Shown one piece after another: positions 36,606 through 45,400 of a DNA stretch of 64,000 bases (positions are counted from its first letter, which is position 1; each line of letters starts with the position of its first letter). The stretch lies in the NCBI GenBank assembly GCA_023251075.1, contig JAHEZM010000015.1, positions 19,961 through 83,960 of the forward strand, read 5' to 3'. The notes beneath the pieces were generated by a model. That model ran no database searches and was not told where the DNA came from. It saw only the letters and a list, made by a program, of their open reading frames with translations. Made by a program: the position numbers and the translations under genes. The DNA comes from Flavobacteriales bacterium. GTDB taxonomy: Bacteria > Bacteroidota > Bacteroidia > Flavobacteriales_C > GCA-002722245.

Positions 36606-37459
36606 TGGAAGACGAACGCGGACCAAATAGTGAACACAAACAAAACAATCTGACTTTCCTTGAGCACTTAGAGGCTTTAAGAAAAATCATTTTGCGTTCA
36701 TTGGTAGTGGTTACTGTTTTTTCAGTAGTTGGATTTATTTATTCAGAAGAGATTTTCGATAAAATTATTCTGTATCCGCTCGATTCCTCTTTCCCCACTT
36801 ATAAGCTGATGTGTGAAGTTTCAAAAAGCTTAGGCCCTTCAATGCCATGGCTGGTTGATCCGGCAGCGGGATGTTTTGAAAAATTAAATTTACATATCAC
36901 CACCACCACTATGGGAGGTGATTTCTCGGCAGTGATGATTGTATCATTTATTTGCGGTTGTATAGTGGCATCTCCTTTTCTTTTTTGGCAAATATGGAGT
37001 TTTATTCGTCCGGCATTGCATAAAAAAGAAGCGGGCAAAGCAAGAGGATTTGTGTTTTGGACTTCTGTGCTTTTTCTTTGCGGAGTGGCTTTTGGATATT
37101 ATGTAATTAGTCCGTTATCTATTGGTTTTCTCGGAACGTTTTCGGCGCATTCAAGCATCATGAAATTGCCTACATTAAATTCTTACATGGGTGTTTTAGC
37201 CTCTACCACATTGGCCACAGGAGCGGCATTTGAATTGCCAATTGTTATTTATTTGCTTTCCAGTTTGGGCTTGATCACCCCGCAATTTTTAAGAAAATAC
37301 AGAAAGCATTCTATTGTTGTTATTCTAATTATTGCGGCCATTATCACTCCTCCGGATGTGTTTAGTCAGATTGTGGTAACAATTCCCCTTTGGTTTTTAT
37401 ATGAAATCAGTATCTTTCTATCAGCGATGATTCAAAGAAAAAAAGAAAAGCAAGCATAG
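36605..37459 (+). CDS. tatC: Sec-independent (Tat) translocase protein TatC
   Basis: This 284-residue polytopic membrane protein has the start NLTFLEHLEALRKIILRSLV, six predicted membrane segments, the block PFLFWQIWSFIRPALHKKE and the conserved GAAFELPIVIYLLSSLGLITP. TatC forms the receptor for twin-arginine signal peptides. The longer middle segment (about residues 50-100) with a Cys-containing periplasmic loop matches Bacteroidota orthologues. It is translated in overlap with glyS; no tatA is in the window. Confidence 0.95.
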   Translation: MEDERGPNSEHKQNNLTFLEHLEALRKIILRSLVVVTVFSVVGFIYSEEIFDKIILYPLDSSFPTYKLMCEVSKSLGPSMPWLVDPAAGCFEKLNLHITTTTMGGDFSAVMIVSFICGCIVASPFLFWQIWSFIRPALHKKEAGKARGFVFWTSVLFLCGVAFGYYVISPLSIGFLGTFSAHSSIMKLPTLNSYMGVLASTTLATGAAFELPIVIYLLSSLGLITPQFLRKYRKHSIVVILIIAAIITPPDVFSQIVVTIPLWFLYEISIFLSAMIQRKKEKQA

Positions 37460-37462
37460 GTC

Positions 37463-38206
37463 ATGATATTATCCACTAAAAGTTTAGTAAAAACATATAA
37501 AGGGAGAACCGTTGTAAATGATGTTTCAGTGGAGGTTCGTCAGGGCGAAATTGTAGGATTACTAGGTCCAAATGGTGCAGGAAAAACCACCTCATTTTAC
37601 ATGATAGTGGGTTTCATTCGTCCGGATCAGGGAAATGTATTTTTAGATGATTTGAATATCACCAAATTGCCCATGTATAAAAGAGCACAAATGGGAATTG
37701 GATATTTGCCTCAGGAGATTTCTGTATTTAGAAAAATGACGGTTGAAGATAATTTAAAAGCCATTTTAGAAATGACCAAGCTTACCAAGAAAGAGCAACA
37801 AAATAAATTAGAAACTCTTTTGGATGAATTTGGCTTACAGAAAGTGAGAAAAAATAAAGGAGAAGTTTTATCGGGAGGAGAAAAAAGAAGAACAGAAATT
37901 GCCAGATGTTTAACCGTAGAACCTAAATTTATTTTACTCGATGAACCTTTTGCGGGCGTAGACCCTATAGCGGTTGAAGATATTCAAAACATTGTAAATG
38001 GATTGAAAGACAAGAATATTGGAATATTAATTACCGATCATAACGTGCAAGAAACCTTGCATATTACCAATAGAGCCTATCTTCTTTTTGAAGGTAAAAT
38101 TTTGAAGACGGGAACGGCTGAAGAGCTCGCCGCTGATGAACAAGTACGTAAAGTATATCTTGGACAAAACTTCATTTTGCGCAAACCTATACCCAATACA
38201 AAATAG
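37463..38206 (+). CDS. lptB: LPS export ABC transporter ATPase LptB
   Basis: This 247-residue ABC ATPase has Walker [10 protein letters not shown], the LptB-type Q-loop region [20 protein letters not shown], signature [15 protein letters not shown] and Walker [20 protein letters not shown]. These are diagnostic for LptB, which powers extraction of lipopolysaccharide with LptFG. It follows tatC by 3 bp in a glyS-tatC-lptB unit and ends 24 bp from the convergent T9SS cargo gene. Confidence 0.96.
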   Translation: MILSTKSLVKTYKGRTVVNDVSVEVRQGEIVGLLGPNGAGKTTSFYMIVGFIRPDQGNVFLDDLNITKLPMYKRAQMGIGYLPQEISVFRKMTVEDNLKAILEMTKLTKKEQQNKLETLLDEFGLQKVRKNKGEVLSGGEKRRTEIARCLTVEPKFILLDEPFAGVDPIAVEDIQNIVNGLKDKNIGILITDHNVQETLHITNRAYLLFEGKILKTGTAEELAADEQVRKVYLGQNFILRKPIPNTK

Positions 38207-38230
38207 AGATTAATTGATTTTGTTTTCCGA

Positions 38231-40339
38231 TTAGAAAACTAATTTCTGACTCACTGTTTCTTTCCCCACAGTAACTTGTACTACATAAATTTCATTCGCT
38301 AAAATCGAATAATCTAAAGTTACTAATTGTGTTGATGCGTTTGAATTCAAGGTTGAGGAAAGTACCAATTTTCCTGTGAGATCGAAAACTCTAATTCCGG
38401 TACAATTTTCACCATTCAACAGCAATGAATTTTCACTGTATTTGTACAATTTCACACTCTGAATTTTTTGTATAGAAACCATTTTTGAATAACTTGTTTT
38501 TCCATCGAAATCAACTTGTTTCAAACGATAGTAAACAATTCCTTCAAACGATTTAACATCTAAAAATTCGTAGTTTGTAATACCGTAAGTTGTTCCTTGT
38601 CCGTTGATTTTCCCTACGGCGTAGAAGTTAATACCATCATCAGATCTTTCTACCTCGAAATAATCGTTATTGATTTCCGTAACTGTACTCCATAGAACAT
38701 TATTACCATTGTCTTCTTTGACAACAGAAAATTCTGTCATTTCAACCGGAAGAGTTCCTGTATTGGTTGAGGTGAAATTGTCCATATAGATAAACTGTCC
38801 TGATTTTGGATTAGAAGGAGTACCAACGTTCTCCAAATTGAACACCATTTTCAACATTGTAGTAGCCGACAAAGTCATTGAATTTGAAGTTGCTAAAGCC
38901 GACACATCTACAGACCATGAATTCCAGTATCCATCACCATATGGAGCTAAATTTAGGGCAATGGTTGAAGTAGTTGTTCCCCACGAAAGTCCACCATTAA
39001 CAGAGATATAAACAATCAGTTGATCTGAAGTAGGAGAGCCTGTTCCCCAATCCGTAATCATTGAACCAATAGACACACCTGTTTTATTTAATAGATTTAA
39101 TCCTAAGAATAAATTTTGTTTACTTCCAGAAACATCAGAAGAAGTGTTATAAACTGCCAACCCGTTTGATCCAGGGTAAGTCCCACTAGACACATAAGTC
39201 CCATCAAATCTTGATGTGAGCGATGATGAAGTTTCATCCATTGGGGCAATTACCCCATAAGAGCCTGTTGTTAATGAAGTAGCCCAGTTAGAACTTAATG
39301 AACCGCTAGTAAAGCTATCGGAAAAAGGTAAAGTAGCATAGCTCACCGTTGGAGGTACAGGATTAGTTGTAAAAGAAACCTGAGCTCCATAATAAGTACC
39401 CCCTGCATTGGTAACATATGCTTTTGCGTAATAAGTAGTAGAAGCAGATAAGCCTGTTAAAGTGTGCGTATATGCTCCATTAGTAGTTCCTCCTGTGGTA
39501 TAACTATTTGCCAATGTAGGACCCGTTGACGTGCTATATACAATACCGCGAGCACTAATAGTTGCAGAACCTTCTACTGCTATTGTTCCGGCAACGGTTG
39601 CGCTTGTTACCAAAGGTGTCGCTGTACCTGTAGTGATAGTAGGTGCCGTAGTAAAAGATGTTTCGGTACCATAGGTTGTTACTCCTGAAGGATCGGTAAC
39701 GTATGCTTTTACATAATAAGTTGTATTTCCTGTTAAACTACTTAAGGTGTGAGAATAGGCTCCATAAGCTGTTCCTCCAGTAGAAATAGTAGCTCCGTTT
39801 AAAAGAGTTGGCCCTGAAGATGTGCTATATACAAAACCACGAGTTGATACCGCATTGGCTCCTGCGCTGGTAATGTTACCACTCATTGAAACACTGGTAG
39901 CAGCAATACTTGAAGCAGAACCTGTTGTAATAGTATGTAAAGTATAAATGATTACTTGTGTCCCATAAAATGTTGTAGGGGTTCCGTTCGTACAATATGC
40001 TCTAAGGTAATATCTTTGTCCGCTGGTTAAACCGGTAAGATTACCAGAAAACTGAACATTTAATGTTCCTGCACCTGGAGAAACAACAGAATTAGCGGTT
40101 GTTGGAGTAGAGGCGGTATTATAACAAATACCCACAGCAGTTAAAGTAGCGTGATTACTAGCGGTTACTGTTCCATATCCTGTTACTGTTGAAGTGGTAG
40201 TGGCGCTGGCTGTAGTAGCGCTCATCGTATTGGCAGCAAAAATTGCTGTAGTAAAAAGTGAGAATAGTATTGAAATAGAAATAGCCTTTGTTGAAAAAAC
40301 AAAGCTACTATTCAATTTTATTAATCCCCTTTTATTCAT
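38231..40339 (-). CDS. Secreted repeat protein with a T9SS C-terminal sorting signal
   Basis: This 702-residue exported protein has a signal peptide (ending about TTAIFAA). Three Ser/Thr/Gly-rich FN3-like repeats of about 85-90 residues follow (about 35-325), each with a G-x-V/C-Y-[ST]T and TYY(V/A)KAYVTN-type strand pair, then a jelly-roll-like domain (about 335-530) and the standard Bacteroidota end: LPVEMTEFSVV, ERSDDGINF, VYYRLKQVDFDGK, and a type A sorting domain (VFDLTGKLV, VQVTVGKETVSQKLVF). It is probably exported by the type IX system and anchored to the surface. A stalk or adhesin role is inference. Two unusual palindromes lie upstream. Confidence 0.85.
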   Translation of the reverse strand: MNKRGLIKLNSSFVFSTKAISISILFSLFTTAIFAANTMSATTASATTTSTVTGYGTVTASNHATLTAVGICYNTASTPTTANSVVSPGAGTLNVQFSGNLTGLTSGQRYYLRAYCTNGTPTTFYGTQVIIYTLHTITTGSASSIAATSVSMSGNITSAGANAVSTRGFVYSTSSGPTLLNGATISTGGTAYGAYSHTLSSLTGNTTYYVKAYVTDPSGVTTYGTETSFTTAPTITTGTATPLVTSATVAGTIAVEGSATISARGIVYSTSTGPTLANSYTTGGTTNGAYTHTLTGLSASTTYYAKAYVTNAGGTYYGAQVSFTTNPVPPTVSYATLPFSDSFTSGSLSSNWATSLTTGSYGVIAPMDETSSSLTSRFDGTYVSSGTYPGSNGLAVYNTSSDVSGSKQNLFLGLNLLNKTGVSIGSMITDWGTGSPTSDQLIVYISVNGGLSWGTTTSTIALNLAPYGDGYWNSWSVDVSALATSNSMTLSATTMLKMVFNLENVGTPSNPKSGQFIYMDNFTSTNTGTLPVEMTEFSVVKEDNGNNVLWSTVTEINNDYFEVERSDDGINFYAVGKINGQGTTYGITNYEFLDVKSFEGIVYYRLKQVDFDGKTSYSKMVSIQKIQSVKLYKYSENSLLLNGENCTGIRVFDLTGKLVLSSTLNSNASTQLVTLDYSILANEIYVVQVTVGKETVSQKLVF

Positions 40340-40482
40340 GTATATCCCCTTTTGAAAGCCTGTGCAATTTTAAGGTTAATACGGACTCATGTAAAGAAAA
40401 AACAATTATATTATGTAAAGAGAGGCCTTACTCCGGTGAACGTATATTTTTTACCGACGAACGCATTCGATAAATTTATTTT

Positions 40483-40516
40483 TTTGTTCGACAAAACTAT
40501 TTTTTTGTTCGACAAA
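40483..40516. promoter_or_regulatory. Two identical palindromes, 21 bp apart, upstream of the T9SS cargo gene
   Basis: TTTGTTCGACAAA occurs at 40483-40495 and again at 40504-40516 in direct order. The 21-bp period equals two helical turns, as for a cooperative dimeric regulator. They lie between the pssA stop (40519) and the leftward cargo gene, whose start is about 145 bp away. A weaker third half-site may follow (AATTTATCGAATG on the minus strand). Confidence 0.45.
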
Positions 40517-40518
40517 AT

Positions 40519-41262
40519 TTAATTTTTGGTGATTTTTCGACTTCCAATGAATGTTTTTATAACACTTAAAGCCACATACAATACAATGAGAAAAGGCATC
40601 GCTTGGAGAGGCATTAGTATGAGTATAGTTACACTAATAGACAATAATATATATTGGTATTGATTGCCTTTCCATCCGTAGGATTTGAATTTCAAGGAAA
40701 ATATTGGGATTTCTGAAATCATTAAATAGCAAAAAACCACAATTAAAGAAACTACAACCCATGGATTATGTAAAGATTCAGCAATAAAGGTTCCATTTAA
40801 TAAGCCATCTTTTGATGCAGAAAAACAAACAAGAGATCCAAAAAATAGCGCATTCGCAGGAGTAGGTAATCCTAAAAATCCTTCTGTTTGTCGTTCATCT
40901 ACATTGAATTTAGCTAAACGAAGTGCCGAGCAAACTACAATTAAAAACGCAATTTCGCTATAAGCAAATTGTAAATGCTGAAGATAAAAATACATGATCA
41001 TTGATGGCGCTACACCAAAAGTTACCACATCGGCCAATGAGTCCAATTGCTTGCCAATGGGAGAATTAATTTGTAACCATCTAGCAGCAAATCCGTCAAA
41101 AAAGTCGAAAACAGAAGCAGCGAGTAATAAAAAATAAGGTGTAAAAAATATTGTTTCTGGAAATTGTACAAAACCGTGAGAAAAAAGACTAAGTATGGCG
41201 AAACACCCACAGATTAAATTGCACAATGTTAGAATGTTGGGTAAATTGAACAAGTTTTTCAT
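40519..41262 (-). CDS. pssA: CDP-diacylglycerol--serine O-phosphatidyltransferase
   Basis: This 247-residue polytopic enzyme makes phosphatidylserine, the precursor of phosphatidylethanolamine. It has the CDP-alcohol phosphatidyltransferase motif D-G-x2-A-R-x8-G-x3-D-x3-D (DFFDGFAARWLQIN then IGKQLDSLAD). The remainder is 6-7 membrane helices. I prefer the ATG at 41262 over an upstream TTG. It is monocistronic. Confidence 0.94.
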   Translation of the reverse strand: MKNLFNLPNILTLCNLICGCFAILSLFSHGFVQFPETIFFTPYFLLLAASVFDFFDGFAARWLQINSPIGKQLDSLADVVTFGVAPSMIMYFYLQHLQFAYSEIAFLIVVCSALRLAKFNVDERQTEGFLGLPTPANALFFGSLVCFSASKDGLLNGTFIAESLHNPWVVVSLIVVFCYLMISEIPIFSLKFKSYGWKGNQYQYILLSISVTILILMPLQAMPFLIVLYVALSVIKTFIGSRKITKN

Positions 41263-41336
41263 TAACAATGAATAGATCTATAAAATTGAAAAAATAAAAT
41301 ATCTTTACTGCAAATCCGTTAGCGACTTTAAAAATA

Positions 41337-42422
41337 ATGCAAAAAAATCCATCAAAACTAATTTATATTTCTCTATTCGCATTGATTTCAACACTGAAAT
41401 TAGATGCGCAAGTAATAAGAAAATACAGTAATGAATTTTTGAACATAGGTGTTGGCGCTGGCGCTTTGGGGATGTCGAATGCAACAATAGCAAGCACTAA
41501 TGATGTTACTTCTGCTTACTGGAACCCAGCCGGGTTAACACAAATTGAAACCAACATGGAAGTAGGGCTAATGCACGCTTCTTATTTTGCCAGTATAGCT
41601 CAATATGAATATGGCGGTGTTGGATTTAAAATCAATGATGAATCGGCGGGAGGGTTTACTTATTTGCGCTTTGGTGTGGATAATATTCCCAATACTTCTG
41701 ATTTGATTGATGCCAATGGAAATATTAATTATAACAATATCACTTCATTTTCTGCTGTTGACAACGCTTTCTTATTCTCTTATGCAAGAAAAATTGGAAG
41801 CATTGATGGATTAAGTGTAGGTGGAAGCGCAAAAATAATTTACCGGAAAGTAGGGGATTTTGCGAATGCTTGGGGTTTTGGATTGGATTTTGGCGCTCAA
41901 TATAAAGTAAACAATTGGAGATTTGCTGCTATGGGACGAGACATTACCTCCACCTTTAGTGCGTGGAGCTTTAATTTAGATCAATTTAAAAATGTATATG
42001 CAGCAACAGGAAATGCAATGCCAACCAATAGCTTAGAGATTTCATTACCTCGCATTATTCTTGCCGGAGGCTACAATTTTACGATTAATAAAATATTTGG
42101 AATTTATCCTGAATTAAATTTAGATATGACATTTGATGGTAAAAGAAATACATTGATTTCATCGAATTTTACCAGTATCGATCCACATTTAGGAGTACAA
42201 TTTCATTATAAAAACATGGTCTTCTTAAGAGCGGGTGTGGGCAACATTCAAAAAGAAATAAAAGACAAAGGAGAAACTACCACCTTACAACCCAATATAG
42301 GCGTAGGAATTAAAATAAAGAGAGTTAGTTTAGATTACGCACTCACCAATGTTGGCAATACAAGTTCTGCCATCTATTCAAATATATTCTCTCTTAAAAT
42401 TGGTGTGAACCGAAGTCGTTAG
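41337..42422 (+). CDS. PorV/PorQ-family outer-membrane beta-barrel protein
   Basis: This 361-residue protein has a signal peptide (LISTLKLDAQ) and the PorV/PorQ opening: LNIGVGAGALGMSNATIA followed by NDVTSAYWNPAGLTQI. These are FadL-like barrels that act with the type IX secretion sortase PorU as shuttle or anchoring factors. The directly following gene, 17 bp away, encodes a PorU2-like C25 peptidase, so the two probably work as a pair, parallel to PorV-PorU. Confidence 0.88.
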   Translation: MQKNPSKLIYISLFALISTLKLDAQVIRKYSNEFLNIGVGAGALGMSNATIASTNDVTSAYWNPAGLTQIETNMEVGLMHASYFASIAQYEYGGVGFKINDESAGGFTYLRFGVDNIPNTSDLIDANGNINYNNITSFSAVDNAFLFSYARKIGSIDGLSVGGSAKIIYRKVGDFANAWGFGLDFGAQYKVNNWRFAAMGRDITSTFSAWSFNLDQFKNVYAATGNAMPTNSLEISLPRIILAGGYNFTINKIFGIYPELNLDMTFDGKRNTLISSNFTSIDPHLGVQFHYKNMVFLRAGVGNIQKEIKDKGETTTLQPNIGVGIKIKRVSLDYALTNVGNTSSAIYSNIFSLKIGVNRSR

Positions 42423-42439
42423 TTTCAAGTATAAATAGT

Positions 42440-45400
42440 ATGAAAAGATATTTTCTGATAATTGTTTTACTCGTGTTGCAATGCTCTTCTTATGCTCAAA
42501 AAGCCAACAATGAGTGGATCAACTATGGCGGTCAACAATATTATAAATTTCCTGTAGCAAAAGATGGAATTTACAAAATAACAGCAGCAACCTTATCGAT
42601 TGCAGGCATAACTATTGGAGACCCACACAACATTCAAATTTTTGGAAGAGGGGAAGAGCAATATATTCATGTTGAAGGGGAAGATGATGGTATTTTTGAT
42701 CCCAACGATTATATTCTCGTTTATGGTAGAAAGAATGATGGTTTCTTTGACACATTGATGTACGATAATCAAGAAGATATGGTAAACCCTTATTATAGTT
42801 TAATCAATGATACCATTTACTATTTTCTAACTACCAATAATTCTCTTAATAATAAACGATACCTTATTGAAACCGCCTCCAATTATAATGCATTCACTCC
42901 TTCTCCCTATTTCTATCATGAACAAATTCAAAGCTACTTTAATCAATATTGTGGAGGCATAACTACATCGATGGGCACCAATCTTCCGAAATATGTTAGT
43001 GGCGAAGGATGGGTTGGGCCAACTATTTTTAGAGGGGGATCATTCAAACCGAATTTCTCTACGCCAAATTTTGATTCCACGGGTGGAAAACCTACCATTA
43101 GTGCATCAATAGTAGGCTTAACCAATGACGGTGGCACATTTGGTGATCATAAACTTCAAATATCTTACAATAACACCCTGCTGGTGGATACTATTTATGA
43201 AGGACATGCGATGTTAAAATTCGATTTAACCGTGCCCTCTAGTCAATGGAATTATTCCTCCGACATTCTTTTTAAAAGCGATGCAAGTCTTGTAGCTACT
43301 GTGGATCGTAGCGCAGTGGGATATGTGAAACTACGTTACTCTCGAAAATATGATTTAGATAATGCTACAAATTTTAAGATGCAGGTTCCCAATGGAAATA
43401 ACAATAAAGCCTATTTATTAATTTCCAATTTTAATGCACAAAATACTCCGGCATGGATTTTCGACTTAAGTAACAACATTAAAATTCCTGTCAAAAAAAA
43501 TGGTTCACAATATCAGGCACTGGTTGGAAATTCTGTAGATAATTTAAAAGATTGTTTTTTAACCAGTGAAGCCGATTTTATTAATGTTTCTACTTTAGAA
43601 ACCGCAGTTTCAACCACTGTTTTTGAAGATTTTGAACATTCTTCCAACACCAATACTGCCGGAGCGTTTGATTATTATATTATCACCACGAAAGAATTAA
43701 AAAATGAAGCAAAAAACTATCAAACTTATAGAAATCTAACGGGTTATAAAGTTGCCATTATCGATATAGAAGAATTATACATGCAGTATGGTTTAGGTAT
43801 TAGAAAACACCCAATGGCAATAAGATCATTTGCCAGAGACATTATCAAAAATTGGGGACAAACACCTAAATACTTCTTTCTGGTAGGTAAATCCGTACAG
43901 TCAGGGTTTCCTGATTCTCAAAGTAATAGCAATTCTGTCAATAACTCTTCCAGATCTGCAAATTACAAAAACAACCTTGTTCCAACCTTTGGTTATCCTG
44001 GATCTGATGTTTATTTAACGGCAACCATAAGCGACACTTCCTTATATGACCCAGATATTGCTATTGGTAGAATATCGGTACAAAGTTCATCGGAATTAGC
44101 TGATTATCTTCAAAAAGTAAAAGATTATGAAAGCAACACTGCAGACTACTGGATGAAAAGAGTGTTGCACTTTGGAGGAGGAACCGATCAGGATCAAGGG
44201 GATCTTTTTGCCTCCTATTTGAATGCCTACAAGAATACTATAGAAGGGGTGCATTTTGGTGGTAAGGTAAATACTTATCTAAAAAACACTACCGATCCAT
44301 TACAATTAAATGTTTCCGATTCCATCAGAACAAACATTACAAATGGGAGTTCAATAATGACCTTCTTTGGCCATGCTTATGGAACCGGTTTTGATCAAAA
44401 TATTGACGCCCCGGCAACTTATGATAATTACAAAAAATATCCATTGATTATTGCCAACTCCTGTTTAATAGGAAATATCCATCAGCCCACTAAGGCCAGC
44501 GGTAGCGAAGATTGGGTCATTATTAAAGATCGCGGAGCAATAGGGTTTTTAGCATCCGTTTCTTTAGGAATTCCGGGTCCTTTAGATTCTTATTCCAGTA
44601 ATTTTTATAGAAATCTTGGGAAAGATATGTACGGTAAAGGATTGGGGAGTATTATGCGACAAACCATTCATGATGTAGAAAAAAATGGAAATATTTTTAA
44701 TGATGATGATCCTTATATACAAGATGTTTGCATGATGATGACTTTACAAGCCGACCCTGCTATAGTACTTAATGCACACCTAAAACCCGATTATACCATT
44801 TATGGATCTAATGGAACAACGCAGCCCACTGTTGAAACCATTCCAAAAGAAATTAGCACAACACTAAATTCTTTCAAAATAGAACTCACTATTTCAAACA
44901 TAGGGCAAGCGGTTGATGATTCTATGTCGGTGCAAATCATCAGAGTATTCCCCAATGGAAAATTGCAGGACTCTATATACATTGTAAAAATTCCTAGTGT
45001 ATTGTATCAAACTAAACTTACGTTCGAAATACCAGTGGATCTTATTAATGGCGTGGGATTAAATACCTTTAAAATATTAGTTGATAGCGAAAATAAAATC
45101 GCTGAATTGAGCGAGATTAATAATAGTTATGATTTAGTGGTAGACATTAAATCGTCGGCATTAAATCCTATTTATCCTTACAATTATGCAATTGTTCCAA
45201 CTCCTTCAGTAGTTTTAAAAGCATCCACAAACGATCCATTTGCCCCGTCAAGAAAATATGTAATGCAAATCGATACCAACAAAAGTTTTACATCTCCTAC
45301 ACTCTACGAAACCATAGAAAAAGGAGGCGTTATAGAGTGGGATCCAAAAACAGATCAAAACCTAAGCGCCTTTTTTAGCTCCTTCCCCAATAGCACAACA

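Noticed and set aside
40288..40473. Plus-strand frame upstream of the T9SS cargo gene
   Set aside because: It overlaps the cargo start and regulatory region, has no recognisable family and atypical composition.
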